A stretch of 64,000 nt of DNA. Origin: Actinomycetes bacterium (GTDB lineage: Bacteria; Actinomycetota; Acidimicrobiia; Acidimicrobiales; Acidimicrobiaceae). The notes under the pieces were generated by a model that was not told the origin of the DNA, searched no databases, and saw only the letters and a program-made list of their open reading frames with translations. Positions 8,738 through 17,294 of the stretch are shown piece after piece. Location: assembly GCA_021805205.1 (NCBI GenBank), contig JAJZFV010000015.1, positions 107,190 through 171,189 on the forward strand. Direction: 5' to 3'. Each line of letters begins with the position of its first letter. The first letter of the stretch is position 1. The position numbers and the translations under genes were made by a program.

Positions 8738-10253
8738 AGCTACGTGCTAAAACTAAGTCAATTCTGCCAGCGCTATTGATGATGGGAAGAAGTTCTGCTG
8801 CGCGGGAGACTTTGAGTCTGCTCGCAACAAAGACAACCGCTGCTATCGCTGCGAGCGAGTATCCGGTCCAGGCCACGATAGAAGGTCCATCGGGTAATCC
8901 AAGGACCATTCCAAGTATCGAGACAAAGACGATAGCAGAAGTCGTGCGGATAGTTGGCTTCATCGCCAAAACCATCAATCCCCAAGTTATGTACCAAGGC
9001 TGAATAACCGGTCCTAGAAGTACCACTGCTAGCAATGACAGGCCGACCGCCTTTTCGAAGCCCAAAGTCGAGATGTTGTAGACAAGGTAGAGAGTGATCA
9101 AAGCGGCCAAAAGAAGACCCAGGCCCCGGAAGAGCGTAAGCAGCAAGCCAAATGAACCGTGGATGCCAAACAAACCGACGAAGCGCGAAAGCCACGCGGC
9201 AACGATTGTCGTCGGAACTGCCGGGGAGACAACCGTACCTGGAGTGCTTAGGTTATGGATCCACCCCCAGCCAACACCTGAAGCTACAGTAAATCCCGCG
9301 AGTGTCGCGATCATTACGGCACCATGCTTGATCGCCGGCACAATCTTCGAAACCAAATTGCGCTCTGGTGTTGAAAGAAATGCGATCGCGGCTACCGCAA
9401 CGATGACTGGAACTTTGACTGAGGCCCCTGCTGTTATCGCGAAAGTGGCCAAATAATGGTGGTTCCTTTTGAACGCCCAAACCCCAAGTGCAAGTCCAAG
9501 CATCATAATCGCATCGTTATGAGCTGACGAAGCCAAGTGATAGACGAAGATGGGGTTCATCCCTACAAGCACTAGAGCCAGCTTCGGATCATATCCTGCA
9601 ATCTTGGCAACCTTCATCGCTACGGCTGCTATCGCAATTACGACACCAATGGATAAGGCACGAAGAATGAGCATGGTCACGAAGGCATCATGGCCGCTCA
9701 AGACAGCGCTAGCGCCCGCGATCCAAAGGAAGAGTGGCCCATAGGGCGCAGGGGCATTGCCCCAAAATGGATCAACCGTGTTTAGGTAAGGAGTTGCTCC
9801 AAGAATATTTGGACCATAAAGGTATGGGGAGATGTGGCGCGAAACCATCTCACCGATAGCAGCATAGCTGTAAACATCACGTGAGAACAGTGGACCCGCT
9901 ATCAAGAGCGGTATAAACCACCACAGCGAAGTAACAAGAAGAAACTTTGTGGTGACACTCTTAGCAACCACCGCCCTGACGATCTGGAACCAGCTCACCA
10001 GGACTGCGAGAAGTCCAAGGTAAAGGATGACTTGAGCAATGTAGGACGGAACTTGATCAAAGACAAATGGCGAACCTTGGATCCCAATGAACCAAGATCC
10101 AACCGGCTTCGAAGTGAAGGGCGAGCCAGGAGCCAAAGATCCAAGAACGATCATCATGGAGCCGGCGAATCCAAGGTACCGAATTTGAGCGAGGCTAGGA
10201 GACAATAAGCGATGTCGGATATTCTCGGACAATTCCAATGTGGACTGGTTCAC
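8724..10253 (-). CDS. MptB-like polyprenyl-phosphomannose-dependent mannosyltransferase
   Basis: A GT-C-fold integral membrane protein of 509 residues with about 12 hydrophobic segments. The conserved first-loop acidic motif is FSRDVYSYAAIGEMV, followed by SPYLYGPNILG and a PAPYGPLFLW segment, as in the alpha-1,6-mannosyltransferases MptA/MptB of mycobacteria and corynebacteria. Those enzymes extend lipomannan-type glycolipids from polyprenyl-phosphate-mannose on the outer membrane face. AHNDAIMMLGLALG is also typical. The exact acceptor here is unknown. The gene is transcribed with the AlkA-like gene. Confidence 0.85.
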   Translation of the reverse strand: MNQSTLELSENIRHRLLSPSLAQIRYLGFAGSMMIVLGSLAPGSPFTSKPVGSWFIGIQGSPFVFDQVPSYIAQVILYLGLLAVLVSWFQIVRAVVAKSVTTKFLLVTSLWWFIPLLIAGPLFSRDVYSYAAIGEMVSRHISPYLYGPNILGATPYLNTVDPFWGNAPAPYGPLFLWIAGASAVLSGHDAFVTMLILRALSIGVVIAIAAVAMKVAKIAGYDPKLALVLVGMNPIFVYHLASSAHNDAIMMLGLALGVWAFKRNHHYLATFAITAGASVKVPVIVAVAAIAFLSTPERNLVSKIVPAIKHGAVMIATLAGFTVASGVGWGWIHNLSTPGTVVSPAVPTTIVAAWLSRFVGLFGIHGSFGLLLTLFRGLGLLLAALITLYLVYNISTLGFEKAVGLSLLAVVLLGPVIQPWYITWGLMVLAMKPTIRTTSAIVFVSILGMVLGLPDGPSIVAWTGYSLAAIAAVVFVASRLKVSRAAELLPIINSAGRIDLVLARSFENL

Positions 10254-10398
10254 TAAAAATTCCTACCAAACAAATTCTTCAATTAGCCTCGTCCTGCTAA
10301 CTCTTTCGCGTCGAGTACGATGCTGTGCTAAAAGATACAACACCCTAAGACTAATCGGCATTTCCTTAGAATTATTTGAGAATCTAGTCTTCGAATTG

Positions 10399-10480
10399 TG
10401 GGCCGGGTAGGGTTCGAACCTACGTAGGCATAACCGGCAGATTTACAGTCTGCTCCCTTTGACCGCTCGGGCACCGACCC
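10399..10480 (-). tRNA. tRNA-Tyr (anticodon GTA)
   Basis: Class II tRNA of 82 bases on the minus strand. The acceptor is GGGTCGG/CCGGCCC, the anticodon arm GCAGA-CTGTAAA-TCTGC gives GTA, and a long variable arm and T-loop TTCGAAC follow. The discriminator is A. It is divergent from the yajQ-like gene, which starts 28 bases away. Confidence 0.96.
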
Positions 10481-10507
10481 ACTGTGTTTGGAATATCCTA
10501 TATTATC

Positions 10508-10996
10508 GTGCCTACATTTGATGTCGTTTCCGAAGTAAACATTCAAGAAGTACGCAACGCGGTTGATCAGGCTCAACGAGAAGCTACAACGCGTTTTGAC
10601 TTCAAAGATACAAACTCAATCATTGAGTACTCAGACGATGAGATTAAGCTTTCATCTTCTTCTCGAGACAGAATCGCTGCTCTTCTCGTGGTCCTTGAGG
10701 AGAAACTCGTCAAGCGAGGAGTTTCTCTAAAGAGCCTCGATCGAGGTGAGGTCATCGAAGGAGGGCGAGGCGTATGCCGCCAAACGATTAAAGTCGTTGC
10801 GGGCATTTCAACCGAAAAAGCAAAGGCGATAAACAAATTCATCAAGGATGCCGCAATAAAGGGTGTGAGTGGTTCGATTCAAGGCGATTCGCTACGAGTA
10901 TCTGGTAAAAAGCGTGACGATCTGCAGTTGGTTATTGGAAAACTAAAAGAGGCCGACTTCGGTATTCCATTGCAGTTCAACAACTTCAGGGATTAG
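10508..10996 (+). CDS. YajQ-family nucleotide-binding protein
   Basis: A 162-residue cytoplasmic protein of the UPF0234/YajQ family with two ferredoxin-like folds. Some members bind c-di-GMP (established for Xanthomonas), others bind tRNA or nucleotides. I start at the GTG at 10508 because the protein then begins MPTFDVVSEVN, the canonical family start. The longer frame to 10484 would run to within four bases of the tRNA-Tyr gene. Family signatures are ATTRFDFKDTNS, RGVSLKSLDRG and the C-terminal DLQLVIGKLKEADFGIPLQF. Confidence 0.93.
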   Translation: MPTFDVVSEVNIQEVRNAVDQAQREATTRFDFKDTNSIIEYSDDEIKLSSSSRDRIAALLVVLEEKLVKRGVSLKSLDRGEVIEGGRGVCRQTIKVVAGISTEKAKAINKFIKDAAIKGVSGSIQGDSLRVSGKKRDDLQLVIGKLKEADFGIPLQFNNFRD

Positions 10997-11014
10997 CTAG
11001 AGCACCTCGCAAAA

Positions 11015-11518
11015 TCAATAGTACCCCGAATGGATATATAGACTTGGAAGTCCGAGACGCCGATACATCTCAACGTTGCTGGGGTCATCGTCGAGACAAA
11101 GGTGTATTCTCAAACCCAAATCGAGAAGTCGCTTTGTTTCAAACTCTTTGAACTTCGTCGCCAGCATATAATCTCCATCGGGTCGGCTAATTAGAAGATC
11201 CCACCGAATCGAATTTCGCCCAAGCCAATTTACGGTTAGCTCTGCGATCGCTGAAGGTCGTCCCGTCAGAAGCACAACCACTACCTTGTGATCGAGGAGC
11301 TCAAGAAGCCTCTTAACCTCCTCGATCACCTCATCTTCTGCTGAAGCCGCAAAAAAAAGTTGCCACTTCTTCGGTCGCTGCTCTAAGTAGTGTTGTCGCT
11401 TACTTGCATTTGCTAAAACTCCGTCGATGTCAACGATCACCGCTTCGCTTCCGCTAGGGATCGACGAGGCGAATTGCCAATGTGGAGGTATGGTAAAGTC
11501 AGAATCGAACAACCTCAA
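11015..11518 (-). CDS. HAD-superfamily phosphatase, polynucleotide-kinase-phosphatase-like
   Basis: A 167-residue HAD hydrolase. Motif I is VIVDIDGVLA with Asp30 and Asp32, motif II is VVLLTGRPS, and the acidic motif IV is CLDDDPSNVEMYRRLG. The compact cap-less layout, with short inserts after motif I, resembles the phosphatase domain of T4 Pnkp and related bacterial proteins. No kinase domain is attached, so a repair role is only a suggestion. It is convergent with yajQ (18-base gap) and divergent from the large fusion gene. Confidence 0.75.
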   Translation of the reverse strand: MRLFDSDFTIPPHWQFASSIPSGSEAVIVDIDGVLANASKRQHYLEQRPKKWQLFFAASAEDEVIEEVKRLLELLDHKVVVVLLTGRPSAIAELTVNWLGRNSIRWDLLISRPDGDYMLATKFKEFETKRLLDLGLRIHLCLDDDPSNVEMYRRLGLPSLYIHSGYY

Positions 11519-11610
11519 TTCCCCTCTGGCCTAGAAATAACGTGTCTATGTGCCGATTAGCCTATAGGGACAGATAGTCGAATCCAAAGACGGCGCTTCT
11601 ACTGCTGACG

Positions 11611-14610
11611 TTGCCTGTGGCCGAGATAAGGAGCACTCAATTGCAAGATGGACGAATTCTCCCAAGAGAAGGCGTCGCAGACGAGGCAAGACTCAATGTT
11701 GAATTCGGAAGCAGAGTAATCGTAGCTTCCAACCTCTTTATAAAGAGAGCCTCGACCACGCGTGAAGAGCTCCGAAAGTTTTCTAGTTACCTAGCAACAG
11801 TCGATGGACCTGGTCACTTAATTATTGCGGGAAATCTATTCGACTTGACCGACGTCGGAGCCAATTCAATCGACGATATCATCGAAGATAACAGCGACTT
11901 CTTTAGCTCAATCGAAACTCTGATTGTCGAGCGAGGCTTTGACCTTTCCTTGATACCAGGGTCAAAAGATCTGGAACTGTCGTCCCTTTGTGACCAATCG
12001 ACAAAGTTCACTGAAAGGTTCAATCCAAATATTTCGTCAAAGTTCATCCTCGACGTGCAGACCGCGACAGGCGCTCGCCAAATCGTAGTCGCGGCCGATC
12101 TAAGAGGAATCTCCTCCGGCGAGGAGGATCAAAAGCTAGCTGAAGCCGTCCAAAAAGATCGCTTATTCTTTGAGTTTTTACCACGCATAGCACGACGGAG
12201 CAGATGGCTAGATGGTATCGAGTTCATTGACAATCCAAACCTCGCATCGCGATTTGTTGCCTCCCGTGTCTTCTACCGCCAAGCTCTGCGCTATCTGCCT
12301 TTTTTACTCCTACCGCTCTTTATCTCTTATTTGATCCGAATACCCATATTTCTTTCGATTGCGAACATCGCCCACCTCAAGAACAAAGTGACCACCGATT
12401 CGAACCTTATTCGTTTAGGCGCCTTGGCTACTGCTATTGATGCAATCGCCATCCTCATAATCGCATCACTAATAATTCGAAGGGTCTACTCGTCAATAAT
12501 CGGCACATCGCTGAACGACATCGCTGCAGACAGCGACCCAAATGCGACGACACGAATGGCCGCACTTGAAACTATCGACGACTTCACAGTCGGAATCATC
12601 ATCGGCGAAAGCATAAACGCCGAGTTAACCGAATTACTTGAAGGGTTTTTTGCATCTCCGGGCTCAGTGGCAACAACGTACCATGAGTCGAGGTCGCGAC
12701 TCGGACTACCAACCGTATTCCAACCTCATCTCAATTGCACCTGGATTGAGATACAGCCCGGCGCAAAGATTAGGGTTCGCCTCTACTCTCAAACTGAAGA
12801 GGCTCGACTTCGACACCTTGGGGAGCGCATAGCACGCCTAGGAATGCACGACAAGAATGCTGGAATCAGAATTCTGGCGGCCTATCCAGGTGGTGAAAAC
12901 TACCACAAGGTTCCCGACATAGAACGCAACAGTCTTGCGAGGCCGCGGCGTCTCATCTCTCTAGCAGTCTTCGCGGTTGGGGTGATCGATCTGATTTCGA
13001 CTCTCGCTCCCCCATTTCATATGCGACTACAACTCGTAACTGAATTTTTACCTATCTCGATCCCAGTCCTGGCAAATGCTATCGCCGCAATGGAATCAAT
13101 CGGGCTGATAGCTCTCTCAAGTGGCCTTAGGAGGGGTCAAAGGAGCGCCTTCATTCTGACCCTAGGTTTAGCCTCAACGATGGTAGCCACCAACCTAATA
13201 AAAGGTGCCGACGTTGAAGAGTCGATCTTAACCCTTATTCTTACAATCTCACTGATTGCGTCGAGGCGATCATTTCGCGCACCAACGAATCGTGAATCTT
13301 TGGCCAAAGGACTGCTACGGATACCTATCTTCTGGCTACTTGTGGCTTTGGCTGCCACCGCCACTTTGAAGGTAGAACTATCCATCTTCTCGAGGAGTTC
13401 TAATCTTTCACTTCCTCGTACATTCGAAGCGGTAGCGCAGCGAATGTTCGGAGTCCAAAGCATTCCGCTACCACACTTGATAGACGAGTTTCTTACTCCA
13501 TCGTTGGCCGTAGCTTCCCTCTCCCTCTTTGCGCTCCTGGTCTTCAGAGGATTTAGGCCTGTGGTCGAAATTGGAGTCTCAAAGTATTCACTTAGCCATC
13601 GATCCAATCAAAGTGCCAAAGACGTAGTGACTAAATACTCCTCATCGACCCTTGACTACTTCGCCCTCCGCGACGATAAGGTCTATTTCTTCGCCTACAA
13701 CTGCGTGATTGCGTACGCAGTTATTGGTACAGTTGCTCTAGTCTCTCCTGACCCAATAGGGCCTCCTGCCACCAGCAAACAAGCTTGGAATGCGTTTAGA
13801 ACCTTCGTTGCTAATAAGGGTTGGACGATTGCAGTTCTCGGAGCTGGTGAAGAGTGGCTCGGGACCTACGCCGCTTCCGGCCTTCGGTCGATCTACATCG
13901 GCGACGAGGCGGTAGTTGAGGTGGAGAACTTCACCCTCGCAGGAAATAGAAACAAATCTCTTCGTCAAGCAGTGAACCGAATGCGCAATTACGGTTATTC
14001 GATCGAGTTCGCCAAGCCCACTGAAATAGATGAGGCGATCCAAAGTCAACTCCTAGAGGTCCTAACGAAATCAAGAAGAGGTGGGGTAGAGAGGGGATTC
14101 TCGATGACTCTCGGACGCTTCCTCGATGAACGGGACGATAACCTTTTGTTGACGATCTGCCACGGTCCAAACGGGGATGTAGTCGGCTTCTGTCAATGGG
14201 TGCCAGCACCAGGAATACTTGGCTACTCCCTTGACCTCATGAGAAGAGATCTGGGGGAGCACCCCAACGGATTGACCGACTTGATGGTGGTGGCAACCAT
14301 TGAACATCTAAAGGAACAAGGGTTCAAGGGGCTTTCCCTCAACTTTGCAACAATGAGGGCTATCATCGCCGGAGATAGCGAAGACGCACTTTCAACACGT
14401 GTAGAGCGATGGTTTCTAAAACGCTTATCTGACACCATGCAGATAGAAAGCCTGTGGCGATTTAACTCTAAGTTCAGTCCCACTTGGCTTCCCCGCTATC
14501 TAGTCTACGAATCACCCGATACCCTTCCTCAGGTTGCAATTGCGATAGCGAGGGCCGAGTCATTTTGGGAACTCCCTATTATTGGCAAGTTTCTAACGCC
14601 CAAGGCTTAG
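11611..14610 (+). CDS. Membrane protein: degenerate metallophosphoesterase fused to MprF-like (DUF2156) domain
   Basis: A 999-residue protein. Residues 35-350 resemble a calcineurin-like phosphoesterase, but all four metal motifs appear lost: NLF at 41-43 for DLH, GNLFD at 74-78 for GDLFD, GSKD at 117-120 for GNHD, GESI at 332-335 for GHTH. Two membrane spans (about 228-290) sit within this domain. A second group of hydrophobic spans follows at about 440-660. The C-terminal 320 residues match the DUF2156 aminoacyl-lipid synthase domain of MprF/LysX (VALVSPDPIGPP, DLMVVATIEHLKEQGFKGLSLNFA). The start is TTG 11611 or GTG 11617. Aminoacyl-phosphatidylglycerol synthesis is plausible but unproven. 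The 3' end overlaps the convergent patatin gene by 18 bases. Confidence 0.78.
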   Translation: MPVAEIRSTQLQDGRILPREGVADEARLNVEFGSRVIVASNLFIKRASTTREELRKFSSYLATVDGPGHLIIAGNLFDLTDVGANSIDDIIEDNSDFFSSIETLIVERGFDLSLIPGSKDLELSSLCDQSTKFTERFNPNISSKFILDVQTATGARQIVVAADLRGISSGEEDQKLAEAVQKDRLFFEFLPRIARRSRWLDGIEFIDNPNLASRFVASRVFYRQALRYLPFLLLPLFISYLIRIPIFLSIANIAHLKNKVTTDSNLIRLGALATAIDAIAILIIASLIIRRVYSSIIGTSLNDIAADSDPNATTRMAALETIDDFTVGIIIGESINAELTELLEGFFASPGSVATTYHESRSRLGLPTVFQPHLNCTWIEIQPGAKIRVRLYSQTEEARLRHLGERIARLGMHDKNAGIRILAAYPGGENYHKVPDIERNSLARPRRLISLAVFAVGVIDLISTLAPPFHMRLQLVTEFLPISIPVLANAIAAMESIGLIALSSGLRRGQRSAFILTLGLASTMVATNLIKGADVEESILTLILTISLIASRRSFRAPTNRESLAKGLLRIPIFWLLVALAATATLKVELSIFSRSSNLSLPRTFEAVAQRMFGVQSIPLPHLIDEFLTPSLAVASLSLFALLVFRGFRPVVEIGVSKYSLSHRSNQSAKDVVTKYSSSTLDYFALRDDKVYFFAYNCVIAYAVIGTVALVSPDPIGPPATSKQAWNAFRTFVANKGWTIAVLGAGEEWLGTYAASGLRSIYIGDEAVVEVENFTLAGNRNKSLRQAVNRMRNYGYSIEFAKPTEIDEAIQSQLLEVLTKSRRGGVERGFSMTLGRFLDERDDNLLLTICHGPNGDVVGFCQWVPAPGILGYSLDLMRRDLGEHPNGLTDLMVVATIEHLKEQGFKGLSLNFATMRAIIAGDSEDALSTRVERWFLKRLSDTMQIESLWRFNSKFSPTWLPRYLVYESPDTLPQVAIAIARAESFWELPIIGKFLTPKA

Positions 14611-15618
14611 CACCTCGCAGATGCAATCAATTTCTCGGTCGTAGATTCGTACCCAATTCTCAGCATCAACGTGAAGTGCCTCTAGATTGCGAACTGATGT
14701 ATCGTCAATAGCCTCATTTGCATAATCAAGATGTCCCTGGATGCGGCGATAAAGTCCCCTACCAAGAATCTCTCTTAGCTGCCAATCGACCACTTCAGAA
14801 CTGCCCTCAATAAGAACGTGAAGTATCTCCTTAGCCCAATGTGCTGCTCCCCAATTAAGATCAGACTTACGCCTTGTTGGGTGATCCGACACCCCAGTCC
14901 CAATGCTAACGATAAAAGGGCGTCGATCAGGAGCAACTTTGACTGAGTGAGCATAGGCGCACATTGCTGGATTATTTGCTGCCATTACGCCATCGATAAA
15001 AGACCGATCTCCATCCAGTCCGCCGTCTATGCGGGCTGGATCAAAGTAGGTTGGAGCCGCCGTAGTTGAACGAGCCGCCAACCAAAATGGAACATCGCCC
15101 ATCGCATTTCCACGGGCGTCAAATCTAGACCATATGACTACGTCGCGAGCCAAAAGGTCATACGAAGTAACAAGAGTGTCGCAGATGGCTTGCGAGAGCA
15201 TCGTCTCACCAAAGTAACTATGGAGATACCTTTCAAACGACTCCGAGTGGTATCGCTCATGCATTATCCCAAAAGATGCCGCTCCACGCCTCACGAAGAT
15301 ATTCTTCTCCGCTTGCTCGAATACCCTAATCAAATTGGCCGCTCTTGCGGCAGGTTCACCCGTTGACCCCGGGGCAGCGATCGCAAGCGCCAGGAGACCA
15401 CCGGTTGATGTTCCTGCAATTAGATCAAAGAGCTCCGAAGAAAACTTTCCTGTTCTTTCTTCGATTTCGGAAATTATACGAGCAGTTATTAGGCCTCTAA
15501 TTCCGCCCCCATCAAGTGACAAGACGCGAAAATAATCCTCTTCTAACGGCGGCAACGGCGCAGAATCATGTTCCCGTAGATTAGGTCTGAGACCGACACT
15601 CTTGGCATCCCATAGCAA
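14593..15618 (-). CDS. Patatin-like phospholipase
   Basis: Lipid acyl hydrolase with a Ser-Asp dyad, 341 residues. The oxyanion loop is DGGGIRG (36-42), the nucleophile elbow is GTSTG (Ser71), and the catalytic Asp lies in FIDGVMAANNP (about 208). There is no signal peptide or membrane span, so it is probably cytoplasmic. The C-terminal 80 residues (RIQGHLDYANEAIDDTSVRNLE) are as in cPLA2-like patatins of the CapV/YjjU-type clade. No cyclic-nucleotide synthase lies beside it, so I do not call it an anti-phage effector. The start is the TTG at 15618 behind GAGGTG. Confidence 0.87.
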   Translation of the reverse strand: MLWDAKSVGLRPNLREHDSAPLPPLEEDYFRVLSLDGGGIRGLITARIISEIEERTGKFSSELFDLIAGTSTGGLLALAIAAPGSTGEPAARAANLIRVFEQAEKNIFVRRGAASFGIMHERYHSESFERYLHSYFGETMLSQAICDTLVTSYDLLARDVVIWSRFDARGNAMGDVPFWLAARSTTAAPTYFDPARIDGGLDGDRSFIDGVMAANNPAMCAYAHSVKVAPDRRPFIVSIGTGVSDHPTRRKSDLNWGAAHWAKEILHVLIEGSSEVVDWQLREILGRGLYRRIQGHLDYANEAIDDTSVRNLEALHVDAENWVRIYDREIDCICEVLSLGR

Positions 15619-15707
15619 TTTACACCTCGCCCTTACTCCATTGCAACGTTACCAAAAGAATAAGATCAGTTCGATATGAAATACGAATAGAGGAATTAGT
15701 CGACTAG

Positions 15708-17294
15708 CTAGAAGAGTAGGTGTGCCTCGTTAGCCATCTGGCTCAATGGTCCTGCGATGATACCAAAACCAATGGTGAAGGCCAGCGAGATAAAGACCAC
15801 AACGTATGTCATTGGATCGATGTCAAGTCTCGAATCTACAGCAGAAGTCGCAAGCGCGACTCCTCCTCCAGAAATCTGTTGCGAGTCATTGGATCCAGAG
15901 AATGCACCGACTGAAAACTCAGAGGAGCTTCGCTTGGAAAATACCGTTGCAACAATTCTGAGGTAAAAGAATGCGGCAACTACCGCACTGAGCATCGCAA
16001 TCACGGCTAACACGTAGCTATGAGCGCTCACTGTGGCGGCAACTACCGAAAACTTCGCTATCAATCCAGTTGTAAGGGGCGCACCAGCCTGAGCAACTAA
16101 AAATACAGCAAGAGCAAATGCGATAAATGGTGACCGTTCGAAGAGGCCACGAAGATCACTTAGCGGAACACCGCCTACCTCGGGGTCTTCAAATACCGAG
16201 ATAATAGCAAACGTAGCAATGATTACGAAGGTATAGGAGATTAGATAGTAAAGCGAGGCCGATGCACCGCTTGCAGTACCGGCTGCGACACCTAACATTA
16301 CAAAGCCGGCGTGGTTTATCGATGAGTAAGCGAGCATTCGCTTTACATCCTTTTGGATCAACGCTAGAGCTGCGCCAAAGACCATCGTTAATCCAGCCAA
16401 CACCCAAAGGATTGGGCGCCACTGATTCGAAATAGTTGGAAATGCGGTCAGCAAGACACGTAGTAAACCTGCAAATCCAGCAGCTTTGGCTGCAGCCGCC
16501 ATGAATCCTGTTGAGACAGATGGCGAACCTTGATATACGTCAGGGGTCCAAAGGTGGAACGGAACCGCTGCAACTTTGAAGGCAAACCCAACGATCAAAA
16601 GAGCAATTCCAGCTAGAAGAACACCGTTGTTAGTGATTGTGTTTGCCGCAAGGTATCCCGCAATCTTAGCTATGTTGGTGCTTCCCGTTGCTCCGTACGT
16701 AAGTGCTATTCCGTACAGAAAGATAGCCGAGGAGAAGCCGCCGAGGATGAAGTACTTCAATCCGGCCTCGCCGGATCTGGAGTTTCGCTTCTCAAATGCC
16801 GCAAGTACATAGAGTGCAATAGAGAGGATCTCAAGACCGATAAATATTACGATCAGATCGCCCGCACTAGCCAAAAGCATCGCACCAGACGACGACAACA
16901 ATAAAAGACCTTGGAACTCAACGACGCCAACGTTACTCTTGGCAAGGTAACTTCCAGCAGCAAGCGACCCGAGTAGCGCCGCCGAAGAGATCGTAATCAT
17001 CATGAAGACAGAAAAACCGTCGAGAGTGATCGATCCAGCGATAGCACGATATGCGCCATGGGACCGAAATTGGCTCCACAAGACGATGGAATCGACCAAC
17101 GAAATGGCCGCAATCGCCGTTGAGAGCAATGTCACCACTTCACGTCGACGCGTCGTCGGGAAAAGCGATGTCACTACCATGATCAAGAGTGTTCCGACTA
17201 CAAGGATTAACTCTGGTCCAATCGACTTATAGGAGATCGACGGGAACTGAATAACCGATCCCTGTGCTATTGTTCCAAGAAGTCCGACACTCAT
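15708..17294 (-). CDS. nuoN: NADH-quinone oxidoreductase subunit N
   Basis: Antiporter-like proton-pumping subunit of respiratory complex I, 528 residues with about 14 membrane spans. The conserved broken-helix region KVAAVPFHLWTPDVYQGSP and the following QKDVKRMLAYSSINHAGFVMLG are present, with pump Lys and Glu residues in the expected helices. Last gene of the nuo operon; its start overlaps the nuoM stop by one base. Confidence 0.97.
   Translation of the reverse strand: MSVGLLGTIAQGSVIQFPSISYKSIGPELILVVGTLLIMVVTSLFPTTRRREVVTLLSTAIAAISLVDSIVLWSQFRSHGAYRAIAGSITLDGFSVFMMITISSAALLGSLAAGSYLAKSNVGVVEFQGLLLLSSSGAMLLASAGDLIVIFIGLEILSIALYVLAAFEKRNSRSGEAGLKYFILGGFSSAIFLYGIALTYGATGSTNIAKIAGYLAANTITNNGVLLAGIALLIVGFAFKVAAVPFHLWTPDVYQGSPSVSTGFMAAAAKAAGFAGLLRVLLTAFPTISNQWRPILWVLAGLTMVFGAALALIQKDVKRMLAYSSINHAGFVMLGVAAGTASGASASLYYLISYTFVIIATFAIISVFEDPEVGGVPLSDLRGLFERSPFIAFALAVFLVAQAGAPLTTGLIAKFSVVAATVSAHSYVLAVIAMLSAVVAAFFYLRIVATVFSKRSSSEFSVGAFSGSNDSQQISGGGVALATSAVDSRLDIDPMTYVVVFISLAFTIGFGIIAGPLSQMANEAHLLF

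Noticed and set aside
11533..11559. GCCGATTA before the large fusion gene, close to a WhiG -10
   Set aside because: The expected upstream TAAA is not at the right distance (AGAA instead), so the match is half a promoter only.
14593..15618. Patatin as an anti-phage (CBASS) effector
   Set aside because: No cyclic-nucleotide synthase or accessory gene lies beside it; neighbours are a membrane fusion protein and nuoN.
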